64,000 nucleotides of DNA, from NCBI GenBank assembly GCA_038373885.1, contig JAWZYV010016058.1, positions 620,001 to 684,000 on the forward strand, in the 5' to 3' direction. Below the pieces are notes generated by a model. The model had not been told where the DNA came from and ran no database searches. It saw only the letters and a program-made list of their open reading frames with translations. The translations under genes were made by a program, and so were the position numbers. Shown piece after piece: positions 1 through 11,046 of this stretch (its first letter is position 1; every line of letters starts with the position of its first letter). This DNA is from Cheiracanthium punctorium. Lineage: Eukaryota; Arthropoda; Arachnida; Araneae; Cheiracanthiidae.

Positions 1-86
1 CAATAAAATAGCCCAGGAGCGGGGCCTCTATAAGCGCGGGGCCTTAGGCGGTCGCCTACATTCGCACCCCCCTTGGGCCGGCCCTG
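1..86. mobile_element. End of a hAT-like DNA transposon (partial)
   Basis: The last bases before position 87, read on the minus strand, begin CAGGGCCGGCCCAAGG, which resembles hAT-type terminal inverted repeats. The stretch is GC-rich, unlike its surroundings. It stops exactly where the 5' LTR of the next element resumes, 46 bp into the sequence of the intact 3' LTR, so it most likely inserted into that LTR. The other end and the matching 8-bp target duplication (expected copy TGCAGCGC, 87-94) lie outside the window. Confidence 0.55.
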
Positions 87-290
87 TGCAGCGCCACCCC
101 AAAAGCTAAGTACTTCAACTTCTACTCCAAGAATGTTTTTGCGCGCTCTTTCGAGAGAAGCCCACTCTTCCCAATTGGAGTGTCTTGCACGTTTTTCTCT
201 GTACGCGTTGTGTTGTGTTTTTGGTAAATAAAAGTTTATTTTTCTGTTACAACTAGTAGTGATGTGTTAATTCTATCTTTAAATCCTACA
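87..290 (+). repeat. 5' LTR of gypsy element 1 (5' truncated)
   Basis: It matches 4547-4750 base for base apart from about 8 substitutions. It contains AATAAA at 227-232 and ends in CTACA. The missing first 46 bp correspond to 4501-4546 and are presumably beyond the hAT-like insertion. Confidence 0.9.
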
Positions 291-291
291 A

Positions 292-308
292 TGGTGACCG
301 CGTAAAAC
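292..308 (+). promoter_or_regulatory. Candidate primer-binding site
   Basis: TGGTGACCGCG starts 1 nt after the 5' LTR. It begins with the TGG expected to pair with the CCA end of a primer tRNA. I cannot assign the tRNA. Confidence 0.5.
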
Positions 309-413
309 ACTATACATAACCTTCTGATCGAAATACGTTCTTTGCACTACTTGGAATTATTTTTTGTTCCTGAACGCCGGAAAGCTGAACTGAGCTAAAC
401 TCTCCTTTCTCGC

Positions 414-1180
414 ATGACGATGGCTGAAGTATCTGCTGTCAAAATACCAGTTTTTATCCCTACTGACCCGGCTCTATGGTTCACGATGGTGGAATCCACA
501 TTCGAATTAGCGTCGCCAAAGCCAATTACTGAGTCGCGTACTAAGTATAACTATTGTGTGGCACATCTAGCGCCGGACATCGCCATGACGGTTCGTGATA
601 TAATCATCTCTCCGGATAAAGCTGATCCTTACGGCAATTTGAAGGCTGAAATTATAGCTCGTTGTGGAGAAAGCAAAACGCAAGAGATTCGTGGTTTACT
701 CGCCGGTGAACTGTTGGGTGACCGCAAGCCTTCGGAACTTTTACGTGTGATGCAAAGACATGCAGAAAACACCAACGTCACTGATGTGCTTCTTTTAGAG
801 TTGTTCCTGCAGCAACTACCTTCAAACCTCCAATCCATTTTGGCTTCAATTACACCTTTACCCCCCCCCAAAAGGCTGCTGAAATTGCAGACAAAATTTT
901 AGATGTTTCACCTGCCCAGGTAAGTGCTGTTTGTGATACAACTTCAAACGCAACACCGTATTTGGAGCTACTGAAAGAGCTTCAGTCTCTGCGTAAAGAA
1001 GTTGCTCTCTTACGGCGCTCGAGAAGTTTTTCTCGCGATCGTCAACCTCGTGGTTCCAGTTCGCATACCCGGGAAAGACCAACTGCAGATATATGCTGGT
1101 ATCACCAAAAATTCAAGTCGAAAGGCAAAAAGTGTATTCTGCCCTGCAACTTCCAGGGAAACGACCCCGGCAAGGAGTAG
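414..1180 (+). pseudogene. gag: gag of gypsy element 1, one frameshift
   Basis: This is the structural capsid-like polyprotein that would package element RNA. The first frame runs from the ATG at 414 to 902 (162 residues) and matches the helical N-terminal capsid region of gypsy-type gag. At the run of nine C at 861-869 the homologous reading moves to another frame, consistent with one lost base, and continues with KAAEIADKILDVS through an Arg/Ser-rich stretch to the TAG at 1178-1180. The C-terminus has a Cys/His cluster (CWYHQKF...KKCILPCNFQG), a terminal motif I associate with this gypsy lineage in place of a classical CCHC knuckle. The C-terminal frame overlaps pol by 184 nt (997-1180) in the -1 relation. 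The C-run shift could also be an assembly error. Confidence 0.8.
1156..1162 (+). promoter_or_regulatory. Candidate -1 ribosomal frameshift heptamer GGGAAAC
   Basis: The heptamer fits X_XXY_YYZ (G GGA AAC) and is in the correct phase relative to the gag frame, where the codons read Gln-Gly-Asn. Slipping back one base enters the pol frame 16 nt before the gag stop. GGGAAAC is a known slippery type in retroviruses. The downstream inverted repeat (1181-1187 with 1211-1216) is farther away than the usual 5-9 nt spacer, so the stimulatory structure is uncertain. Confidence 0.5.
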
Positions 1181-4100
1181 CGGCGACATACACCTCGCCT
1201 TCCAGCTCTCGTCGCCTATTTATTCGCGATCGAAAAACAAATACAAACTTTTTAATTGATACTGGCAGTGACTGTTCTCTAATTCCAGCTTCACGGTGTG
1301 ACAAGCTGACTACTCCCACCCAAACCTTTGTTGCTGCAAACGGTACTAGTATACATGTGTATCAACAAAAATTACTATCTTTAGATCTAGGGCTACGTAA
1401 ACAATTTGATTTTCCATTTTATGTATGTAATGTTCAATGTGCTATCATTGGTGCTGATTTTTTACATAATTTCAATTTGCAACCTGATCTTAGAAATCGT
1501 CGTTTAAATGACACTTGCACATATTTAAATTCTCATGGTATTCTTAATAATGCTAGTATATATTCTGTGAAATCTTTATTTTGTGAAAATATTTATTCTG
1601 AGTTATTAAATTTATTTCCTACTATTGTTAAAGCTCCATGTGCAAACCAAACTGTCAAACATTCTGTAGAACAACACATTGAAACATTTGGTTCTCCTGT
1701 TTTTGCTAAACCACGTCGGCTTGCACCCGATCGGTTAAAAATTGCAAAAATGGAGTTTCAACATATGTTGGACTTAGGCCATATACGCCCATCCAATAGC
1801 AACTATGCATCGCCATTGCACATCGTCCCGAAAAAGGATTCAACTGATTGGCGTCCTGTTGGCGATTACAGAGCCCTTAACGCTCGGACTAAAAAAGATA
1901 AGTATCCAATTCCTAGCATTACCGATTTTACAAGTGAGCTCCATGAGACCAACATATTCTCCCATGTAGATTTAGTAAAAGTGTTCCATCAAATTCCGAT
2001 TGCTCCCGAAGATGTTCACAAAACTGCGATTTGTATATCCTTTGGACTATTCGAGAGCTCTTGGATGCAGTTTGGTTTGTGCAATGCATCAAGTACATTT
2101 CAAAGATTTATTGATGAAGTGACAAGAGGTTTAGTAGGAGTATATGCATTTGTTGATGATATTCTAATTGCTTCTAAAAGTAGTGAAGAGCATATTGAAC
2201 ATCTAAAAGCTCTCTTTAAATGTTTAGATCATTATGGGCTGACAATCAAATCTTAAAGTGCACATTTGGAGTTCCTACTTTAAATTTTTTGGGATTTAAA
2301 GTTTCTAAAGAAGGTGTTTCTCCAATTCTAGATAGAGTTGATGCAATACAAATATTCCCCAAACCAACAACTTTAACTCAACTTCGCAGATTTCTTGGCC
2401 TATTCAATTTTTATCGCAGATTTGTACCACACGCTGCTCACATATTATCCCCCTTAACTAAGTTTCTTGAAGGTCATGTTAACAAAAAGAAATCATCCCG
2501 TCCAACTGAACAAGCTGAAAACCCCCTCGAATGGTCCGAGGAATCTGAAGAGGCATTTTTAAAGGCTAAGGAATCTCTTGCCAAAGCAACCCTTTTAAAA
2601 CATCCAATTCCAGGTGCTCCTTTAAGTCTTTGGACTGATGCATCTATGTTCGCAATTGGCAGTACCTTACATCAGTTTTCAAATAGAACTTGGGAACCCA
2701 TTGCCTTTTATTCCACAAAACTTTCAAAGAGTCAAACTAATTGGTCAGCATAAGATAGAGAACTTTTGGCCATATACTTCTCGGTAAACAAGATTCGGCA
2801 TATGCTTGAAGGAAGAGAATTTTCTATCTATACTGATCACAAACCATTAGAACATGCATTTACGCAAAAGCCTGGCAAATGTTCACCTCGCCAACTTAGG
2901 CATTTAGATTTTATTTCTCAATTTTCAACTGACATCCGGCATGTAAAGGGAAAGGAGAATATTGTAGCTGATGCCTTATCTCGCATTGAAATTCATGCTA
3001 TCTCAAACAAAATCATAGATTTTCATGAAATGTCTGTTGCACAATTGAATGACTCTGAACTACAGGCACTTCTGAATTTACAAAAGTTTAATTTTAAAAT
3101 TGAGAAGCAATATTTTCCTCTTGAAGATGTAACTTTGTATTGTGATGTATCTTCAGATATCCCCCGACCATTTGTCCCAAAATCCTTTCGCTCAAAAATA
3201 TTTGAAAATGTTCACAATTTATCTCACCAAGGTATTCGAGGTACCAGAATGTTAATAACAAAGCGTTATTTCTGGCCTAACATGAATGCCTTTATAAAAG
3301 ACTCTGTTCAAGCTTGTCAAAATTGTCAACGTTCTAAAATTCAACGACACACTAAATCTCCAATCGGCACTTTTGCCCTACCAGATGCTCGTTTTGCTCA
3401 CATTCATCTTGATTTCATTGGACCCTTTCACCCATCTGACGGTTATACATATTGTTTGACAATAATCGACCGATTTACTAGATGGCCTGAAGTTATTCCA
3501 ATAACTGACATAACTGCAGAAACAGCATGCAAAGCATTGGTTCACACATGGATTGCTCGGTTTGGTTGTCCCGTTACAATACCCACAGACCAAGGTAGAT
3601 CTTTCGAGTCTAATCTATTTCGAAATTTAACAGAAATATTCGGTACCAATCGCATCAGAACCACTTCTTACCATCCTGCATCCAATGGACTAGTGGAACG
3701 TCTTCACAAGCATCTCAAAAGTTCAATTACAGCCCATAGTCACCTTAAATGGACTGAAGCAATTCCCATAGTTTTAGTAGGAATTCGATCTGCGATAAAA
3801 TCTGACATAAACGCAACATGTGCAGAATTAGTTTATGGAACAACCCTCCGATTACCCTCTGACATTCTAAATTTTCCAAATAATATAACTAGTCCAACAG
3901 AATCTTATATAACAAATCTCAGACATACAATGCAATGTCTCAATCCAGTTTCTACTTCAAAACACTGCAATAGATCTGTATACATTCATCCCTCCTTACA
4001 AACCTGCTCACATGTATTTTTACGTGTTGACTCTACAAAACCTCCCTTTGCACCACCTTACACAGGTCCACATCCTGTCATTTCAAGAAAGGATAAATAC

Positions 4101-4235
4101 TTCACAATCAAAACAAAGGAAAAGAAAATGACTGTATCCGTAGATCGACTAAAACCTGGATATATATTGTCGGAATCCGCAGATTTTTCTGATTGCTCGA
4201 AACAATCAAATATTCAACCACCAAATGTCGCTAAC

Positions 4236-4289
4236 AGTAAACCTGAAATTGTTCCCCCAACAAGTAAACCTGAAATTGTTCCCCCAACT
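4236..4289 (+). repeat. 27-bp tandem duplication in the pol tail
   Basis: Two adjacent 27-bp units (4236-4262, 4263-4289) encode the nine residues SKPEIVPPT twice, in frame. This is a small in-frame expansion in the unstructured C-terminal tail. Confidence 0.85.
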
Positions 4290-4500
4290 TCAACTCGGAG
4301 TGGGCGGCATGTACATTTCCCCAAAAGATTAATCACAATAATATAGTGCAAGTTAATTTTATTTTATTAAATACATATATATATATATTGTATTTGTGTT
4401 ATTCTTTCATTTCCATTGCATTCATATATATGTAGTGTCGTATAAAACAAAAAGATCTGTATTCTTTGATCGTTCACCCTGTTCACTGGGGAGATACTCA

Positions 4501-4750
4501 TGTAGCGACCTCTTTCAAATAAAAATTCTGTAAGGCCTGTGTTACATGCAGCGCCACCCCAAAAGCTAAGTACTTCAACTTCTACTTCAAGAATGTTTTT
4601 GTGCGCTCTTTCGAGAGAAGCCCGCTCTTCCCAATTGGAGTGTCTTGCACGTTTTTCTCTGTACGCCTTGTGTTGTGTTTTTGGTAAATAAAAGTTTATT
4701 TTTCTGTTACAACAAGTAGTGATGTGTTAATTGTACCTTTAAATACTACA
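4501..4750 (+). repeat. 3' LTR of gypsy element 1 (complete, 250 bp)
   Basis: It starts TGTAG and ends CTACA, a perfect 5-bp inverted terminal repeat. AATAAA is at 4687-4692. A short purine run (GGGGAGA, 4488-4494) lies just upstream and could be a weak polypurine tract. The first base after the LTR is the start of the GGGTCATTC element, so the retrotransposon landed at that element's edge. Confidence 0.88.
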
Positions 4751-5974
4751 GGGTCATTCTCTAAATTCGGGCACTTTAATGAAACTCAAGAATGTTAACT
4801 ATTCTATTAACACAACCTCCATGTCACGAATTGCATTATGCAGTGGTAAATGAATAGAAATAAATAAAACCAAAGTTGGAAACTTTTTTAAAATTATGTT
4901 TGTGAGATAAAATTCCAAATATGTGAGAAAAATCAACTCCATGGACAGCAACAAGGCCATATTTACTTAAACAAATAGACATATTATTAAAACTGAATAA
5001 AATATTATTTCTTATTGAAGTTAAATTAAATAAATATATGTTAAAAATATTTCTTGTTCTTGAAATCATAATAAAGCTGGTAAATTTCGAAAGCTTTGCT
5101 CTACTAAAGTTTGTAACCAGGTTGAAGCATCACCTCCATGGACAGATTTATTTTTTTAAAGTTTCTTTGAAATGGCAAAACAGCTGATTTCTTTCAAGTG
5201 GTGTTGAAGAGAGGCAGGCATTTGTGTGCATCTCCATTGAGAACAGATGCGAACTAAGCTTTGTTTGTACACAATTAAAAAAAATCAATTCTTGGTGAGT
5301 ATGTTTATTGCTTGTCAACTCCATGGCTTCTGTAAAACCTATAAAATGTGAACTGTTGTCTGTTTTTTTTTAATGATACTTATAAAGAAAATGCATCAAA
5401 AACTTTAATTACATTTTATATCATTAACACTATGCTTTAATTTGCATTAAAAATGTTATTTCGTCACTTCCAAGGGCATCATCTCCATGTGGATGAAGTT
5501 AAATTTCTTTTGCAGTAATAAATATATTATGAAAAGAGTATGTTTGTTGGCACCTATTTCTTTGGTTTTACATATAAATTAAGTTATATTGCATTTTTTG
5601 TCTGATAGTGTTATATAACCATTATTATATGATATTTAATCCAACAAAATGGATTTCCATTTCATTGGTGTGATTCCAGTATAAATAATTTTAAAAAATG
5701 CTAGATGCTAAACATGAGCTAGGCCTAAACTTGGTAACAATGAATGAGACTTAGTTTCATTTATCAATCCTAAATTTCAACAATATTACGTTGTGTGTCA
5801 TATCTATGTTCCGGTATGTCAAATCCATGTTCCGCTATGTCAACTCCGTGGGCATTGGAAACATAATTTTTTTCCCCTAAAAAAATATTTTTCAGTGAAT
5901 TCGGCCATGGACAGTGATTTGTTAAGGATCACGTGGGGATTATATAAAATAATAATAACAACAACAACAACAAC

Positions 5975-6005
<31 letters not shown>

Positions 6006-6118
6006 GTAATAACAGTAATAATAATAATAGTAGTAATAATAGTAGTAATAATAATAATAATAATTTTTAAAAATTAAAAATTGACATCTGAAAGTACCCC
6101 ATTTCTGGAGAATGACCC
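4751..6118. mobile_element. Non-autonomous DNA element with GGGTCATTC termini
   Basis: The left end begins GGGTCATTCTCTAAA and the right end, read in reverse, begins GGGTCATTCTCCAGAAA. These are imperfect terminal inverted repeats of about 28 bp. The interior (about 1.37 kb) has no convincing coding sequence. A motif close to TCAACTCCATGGACAG recurs near 4815, 4933, 5129, 5314, 5476, 5797, 5819 and 5839, all on the plus strand. The left target duplication cannot be examined because the LTR abuts it. The superfamily is unassigned. It shares its terminal nine bases with the element at 14418-14729. Confidence 0.6.
5943..6063. repeat. Trinucleotide microsatellite (AAT/AAC/AGT)
   Basis: Nearly pure trinucleotide repeats, mostly AAT with AAC at the start and interspersed AGT, lie inside the right part of the GGGTCATTC element. 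The apparent long open frames of poly-Ile or poly-Tyr here are artefacts of the repeat. Confidence 0.9.
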
Positions 6119-6782
6119 TTATATCGATGATACATAAATTTTGCTGCACTTTTGTATTTGAAATTAATTTCAAATGTTTTTTTAGGATCTAACTATATTT
6201 GTAATGGACGTTCATATATTTTTTGCGAGTGATTATGTACAGAATCCTAGAAATATACATGCTTTATTTAAATCGCAGTTTTAGTCACTTTTTATTTCTA
6301 CTGTTTAGTAAGGTACGATATTTTGCGAGAAAATAATAATTTATATAAACATAGAAATGCAAATTATTATTCTTTGATACCTATCTGTAATATACTTTTC
6401 TATTTTTTATTTTTTTCGCGAACATAGAGTGTACAGTACGGTAAATAATAAATAAATGCTGAGAATTTAGTGTATAGCTTTTTGTGCGTTTATAAAAAAT
6501 ATTTTTCTTTGTTGTTGGATTTTTTGACGAACATTGGATAGAATAAAAAATAATATATAAAAGTATAGTTTTAATACACTTTTTTGAATCTTTCAAACTC
6601 ATGTGTAGTATTACTTTCTTCTGTTATAGCGAATTTTATTTTTACGAGACAGTTTTAACATACTAGAATATAAAATTTAGGTTTCACTACAGATTGTATG
6701 CTGCAGTCTGTAAGTGTGACAGTGATTGTTTTTCTATTATTATCGAAAATAGTCTTTACAGATTACAGTTTAGAAAATCAAA
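6119..6782. other. AT-rich intergenic DNA, nothing recognised
   Basis: No coding, RNA or element signature was found. No 3' LTR of the following minus-strand gypsy element is visible here, although it would be expected in this position. Confidence 0.5.
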
Positions 6783-9330
6783 TTATTGTCTTACATCCTC
6801 CCCCTCAAAAATAACTAAAAGAATAAATAAATAAAATGCCGAACTGCGCAAAGGTGCTGCAGTTTGTCCGGTGGTATCATGTTTGGCAGTGTATATAGCA
6901 AAGAGAATTGTTGGAAGCTTTCCTTCCCAAGAGCCATGTTCATTACCCAATGATAGTCCATCTCGGTTTGAGTTCACGATTTTTCCTCTCTACAGCGTTA
7001 GCTTGAAGATGATAGACAGGAATCAAGCTTTGTTTTATATCCAAGAGTAAACAGAGTTGTTGCATTACACTACTGACGAACTGGGTTATGCCATTACTAA
7101 TTAGACGTCTTGGTAGACCAAATCTCCTAATAACTTCTTCTAGAAACTTCTCCTCTGCGGTGGTTTGCGCTGAGGCAAACACTTCTACCCGTCTAGTTTC
7201 ACAGTCTTCAACAATAAATATCCACGTTTTGCCTCCTTTACTTTCTGGTAAGGGACCAAAAAGATCAATAGATAGAACTTCACACCTTTGGGAATACACA
7301 GGAGTTTCCAACAGTCCTGATGGTTTTTGATTTGAAGGCTTTCACCTGTTACATTCAACACAATTCTTTACAGAGTTTGCAATATATGGAAGCATTCCGA
7401 TACCATAGTATCTTTCGAAATTCTATCCAAAGTTCCCTCAGCACCGTAATGACCAGCTGTAGGAGAATCATGGTATACTTCCATAATCTTTTCTTTCTCG
7501 TGCGATGGTACAACTAGCTGAGCCCCTTCCGTATCTGAACTTGGGAAATATCAGTACAAGACACCTTGGTTCATAATGTAACCACGTTCGGTCCTGTTAT
7601 CGTAGTTAACAATTTTCTCCTCACTTTTAAAGCGGTTAATGATCTTTTTCAATTCGTCATCTTTTTTTGTTCAAAACCTAAATCACCAAGTTTACTTGCC
7701 GGTATATCCACAACGACTGAGCAGAGCTCGCAGCAATCTTTAAAAGGATGTCCACAACTAAGCCGGGACAACATATCGGCTATAACATTCACATTTCCAG
7801 GAATGTATTCTATCTTCAGATTGAATTCCTGCAATTCCAAAGTACATCTGGCAACTCTTGCAGGTGGAGACTTAAGACTCATGAGCCATCGTAAAGGCCG
7901 GTGGTCTGATACCACAGCAACTTCTCTTCCATCAATGTATCCTCGGAACTTGCTAAGAGCCCAAATTACAGCAAGTGCCTCACGCTCAGTAGTTGAATAG
8001 TTACGTTCTGTAGAATTCAATAATGTACTAGCATACTAAATCACTCGTTTTTCAGAATCTCCCCATGGAGGAGCACTGCTCGAAGAGCATAGCTGTTTGC
8101 ATCAGTTTGCACAAAGAACGGTTTTGTTTCACCAGCCTGTTCCAGTGTTGGTGCCGATACCAAGCATCGTTTAAAACTTCATTTTCTTCATGGGTACCCC
8201 AAAACCACGTTGATTTCTTCTTAGTGAGATAGCAAAGGTCGAGACAGTTTCTCAAATTTAGGTATGAATCATCGATACCAGGTTTGTAAGAAAGGCTGCA
8301 GTTGCTTAACATTCTTGGGAGGCGGCATCCGTGTGATGTCTTCAACCTTTTTAGAATCTCCTTCAATGCCATTAGGTGTAATCCTGTGACCTAAGTACTT
8401 TATTTTATTACATGCAAAATTACATTTTTCTCTATTTACGAAAAGTTTCCATTTTTCAAGTCACTGAAAAACGGCTTTAAGATCTGATATGTGCGGCTGA
8501 AAAGTGAATGACAAAACGATAATATCATCTAAATAAGTAAGTATGTTTATTCCAGGAAGTCCCTTTCGAAAATTATTCATAAGTCTCAGAAATGTTGCTG
8601 GTGAATTACGCAGATCAAAAGGTATTCTGCAATATCGAAGTGTTCCTAGAGAGCATACGAAAGCTGTTTTTTCACGATCAGGGGCATACAAATTTACCTG
8701 GTGGTAATTAGAACGTAAATAAAGCGTAAACATGAATTCAGTACATTTGGCTTGATGCAAAAGATCGTCCATCCTCGATAAAGAATAATAATCGGGTACA
8801 GTGACAGAGTTTAGCACTATGTAATCTATACAAAGACGTACGTCGCCATTCGGTTTTGATGCAAGGACAACTAGTGCCGAATACAGAAATTCACTCTTCT
8901 CAATAATTCCTTTCACAAGAAGGTCATATATTTGAGGTTTCAGCAACTCTCGTTTTTGCCGGGGACGACCGATAAGGTAAAAAACTAACACTGGTGGATG
9001 ATTTACTGTAGTAATATGATGTTCTACAAGTGCAGTGGCCTCTCCTATTGCCTGAAAGATTATCTCATATTTACAAAGCAAATCATATAAAATTTTCTTT
9101 TCTTCTGAATCTAATCCTGCACCTTCGCTTTCTCTCAAAGAATAAGAATTTACTTCGATTTCTTTTATAGGATCTTCCAGATTTGGATCCTTTTTTCGCA
9201 AACGGGGATTTGTGAGGAGGGGTGTTATCAAAGTGCCATAATCCGCTCTTGATATCTAACACAATGCCAGATTTTTGTAAAAGTCTACAATCAACAGAGC
9301 GCAATTTCCCTTAGCAAGGGGCAAGAAAGT
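6783..9330 (-). pseudogene. pol: pol remnant of gypsy element 2
   Basis: Fragments on the minus strand appear in the expected order. Near 9300-9200 is the protease/RT linker typical of gypsy elements (SGIVLDIKSGLWHF). At 9231-8461 is an open RT core of 256 residues with the YLDD box (TYLDDIIVL); the first catalytic Asp of the usual LDLRSGYHQ motif is replaced by Tyr (LYLRSNYHQ). At 8372-8052 are broken thumb/connection pieces. At 8020-7649 is RNase H with STTEREALAVIWAL and SDHRPLRWL. At about 7640-7320 are broken zinc-finger pieces (H-x-H, CVEC), and at 7311-6943 the integrase core with SIDLFGPLP, SNGITQF (Asn where the second catalytic Asp is expected) and AVERKNRELK. The element cannot be active. 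Confidence 0.85.
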
Positions 9331-9599
9331 AAGATTCGTAATAAATGTTCGATTTTGAATCATGATGGGCAATTTAGCAGTCAACACTTTGGACGTAGTT
9401 CGTTGACCATCAGCTTACAGCATAGAAAATTCTAGATCCGTGAATATTTGGCTTATTTCCATCAGAAATTTATACACGGATTCTCCTCCGATAGAACGGC
9501 TGGACACCGTAAACACACCCAGTTGCTTCAAATATGGATATGTCGAACAACACAATTGAAGGGGGTTTATCCAAACACGTTTACATATGTACAGACTTA

Positions 9600-10625
9600 A
9601 ATCTAGTTTGTTCTCTGTTTTTAGAGCAATTTGTGCATTTTGGCTTTATGTATCCACGGATACTACAACCATAACATATTAAAGAGTTTCTATCATCCGA
9701 GACTGATTTTACTTGTGTTTTTTCAGAGCATTTAGACTGATAATCTCGTTTTTGAAAACTAGTGTAATACCCACTAAATTTCTTTCTAAAATACAGAGTC
9801 TTTTCCTAAATTATTTGGAATATTTATATAAGCATCAAGCTTTTAAGCTAATTCACTAGGAGAATTCCAGTCTACCCATTGATCCATAAAATGATCTCTT
9901 ATTTCACTTGAGGATTTCCTTTTTGTTTGGCTGGCAATTATTAAATCTTCAAGGTTTTCAAAATCATTGATACCAAATCCTGAAATACGACTTTCAAAAT
10001 ATGTCCTTAATTCAAAATAGAAATCTTGTCAAGTACCGTCAGATGATTTGCTATACCGGCAGAATAACTGTCTGAATTTATCTGCAGTAAGCTTAAACCT
10101 TTGTAACAACACGTTTTTAACGTATTTATAATTTTGAGCCTCTTAATTTTTCTCTCTGGCAATTAGTTTGGCGATATCTGCTGGTAACACACCGATCAGA
10201 TAAGCAACCCATTTAGAATCAGGCACATTAAAAAAGTTTAACTGCCTTTCAAACAAATTCAAAAATAAACCCATATCATCTTCCCTTGGACAGAAAACTG
10301 GTAAAAGTTTTGTACTTCAAAAATAGACTGATTCATTTCTACACTAGCTCTATTAACTTCGGTTTTAAAGCCTAATCTCTTAGCTTCGAGTTGAGACCTA
10401 AGCCTTTCTATTTCGATATTCTTGTCATTAATTATACCTTGTTCTTTTGATTTCCGAACTTCAATTATATTCAAAAAACATCTTTTACGAACTCTTCCTC
10501 ATAATTCTTAGACTTCATAATTAAGTTTTAAGATCTATCGCCTTTAAATCTGCATGAACCTCCTCACCAATTTGTTGGGCAAGAAGGATTAGATCATGTT
10601 TTCGCGCTTTACCTAGATAAGCCAT
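9600..10625 (-). pseudogene. gag: gag remnant of gypsy element 2
   Basis: A minus-strand ATG at 10625 opens a frame starting MAYLGKARKHDLILLAQQIG, which looks like a genuine gag N-terminus. It soon frameshifts. A charged, coiled-coil-like stretch follows at 10474-10259 (KNIEIERLRSQLEAKRLG). Near 9676-9626 is a zinc knuckle, CYGCSIRGYIKPKC, in which the conserved His of CCHC is Tyr. Several frames are needed to connect these pieces, so it is a pseudogene. Confidence 0.65.
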
Positions 10626-10758
10626 TGAGCCGATTTTTCCGAATTTAGAAACAAATAAAATAAACAGTCGCTCACTTATGTAAGACCGCCCTAATTCAAC
10701 TTAAATTTCCAACCGTCCTAATTCAACTTAAATTAATTAAATAGCGTTGTACAATTTA

Positions 10759-10770
10759 CGTTGGTCGCCA
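10759..10770 (-). promoter_or_regulatory. Candidate primer-binding site of gypsy element 2
   Basis: On the minus strand TGGCGACCAACG lies 11 nt after the proposed LTR end. It starts with the expected TGG. Confidence 0.5.
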
Positions 10771-10781
10771 CTTTTTAATAC

Positions 10782-11046
10782 TGTAAACATGATATTATAC
10801 CTTCAAGCCATTACAACGTCCATTTTACATGGAAAAAAAAAAACAAAAGGAAGATGTTGCAAATGTTCTAGCTTATCTTAGATATTCTTTTTCTGCAATA
10901 ATAACTAAAACAGAACACAAACACGAGACAACCTACGGTCTCATTTTGCAAATAAATGCCAAGCGCGAGCGAGCGCCAGGGAGTTAGTAGAATGTTTTTT
11001 AAACTAAAAGGGTGAAGTTACTATGACGTTATTTACGGCTGTTACA
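10782..11046 (-). repeat. Probable 5' LTR of gypsy element 2
   Basis: On the minus strand it would run from TGTAACAGCC to ATGTTTACA. TGTAA and TTACA form a 5-bp inverted terminal repeat and fit the TG...CA rule. The boundary is supported by the adjacent primer-binding-like site and by the gag ATG 157 bp farther on. There is no second copy in the window to confirm the limits. Confidence 0.55.

Larger units (their letters stand above)
1093..4346 (+). pseudogene. pol: pol of gypsy element 1: PR-RT-RNaseH-IN, two breaks
   Basis: This polyprotein would copy the element RNA and integrate the product. The frame is open from 997 and is probably entered by -1 frameshift at 1156-1162. In order, it has aspartic protease with FLIDTGSDCSLIP (from about 1249), RT with HVDLVKVFHQI and the FVDD box (about 2150-2160), RNase H with LWTDAS and [10 protein letters not shown], integrase zinc finger (H-x-H...CQNCQ, about 3215-3330), and the catalytic core with HLDFIGP, PTDQG and VERLHK. 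A C-terminal proline-rich tail follows. Two lesions are visible. A one-base frameshift near 2250 creates the TAA at 2254, and TAA at 2751-2753 falls where this family usually has Tyr in a [13 protein letters not shown] motif. Catalytic residues appear conserved. Confidence 0.9.
87..4750 (+). mobile_element. Ty3/gypsy LTR retrotransposon, nearly complete
   Basis: The element has two LTRs, a primer-binding-like site, gag, and a pol in the order protease, reverse transcriptase, RNase H, integrase, which is the Ty3/gypsy order. The 3' LTR is complete (4501-4750). The 5' LTR lacks its first 46 bp because the hAT-like end at 1-86 interrupts it. The two LTRs differ at about 8 of 204 shared positions (about 96% identity), so insertion is fairly recent. 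Coding capacity is nearly complete but broken by a probable one-base loss in gag, a frameshift near 2250 and a stop at 2751. The gag C-terminus resembles that of K02A2.6-like gypsy elements annotated in arachnids; this last point is from memory. Confidence 0.93.
6783..11046 (-). mobile_element. Degenerate Ty3/gypsy retrotransposon, 3' truncated
   Basis: Reading on the minus strand from 11046 downwards gives an LTR, a TGG primer-binding-like site, gag with a zinc knuckle, and pol in gypsy order, stopping inside the integrase C-terminus near 6783. No 3' LTR follows. Many frameshifts and lost catalytic residues show it is much older than gypsy element 1. It belongs to a different lineage, because it carries a zinc-knuckle gag. 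Confidence 0.85.

Noticed and set aside
5793..6173. Long open frames of poly-Ile, poly-Tyr and poly-Cys on both strands
   Set aside because: They are translations of a trinucleotide microsatellite, not genes.
7088..8000. Plus-strand open frames of 65-144 codons
   Set aside because: They are antisense to RNase H and integrase of gypsy element 2.
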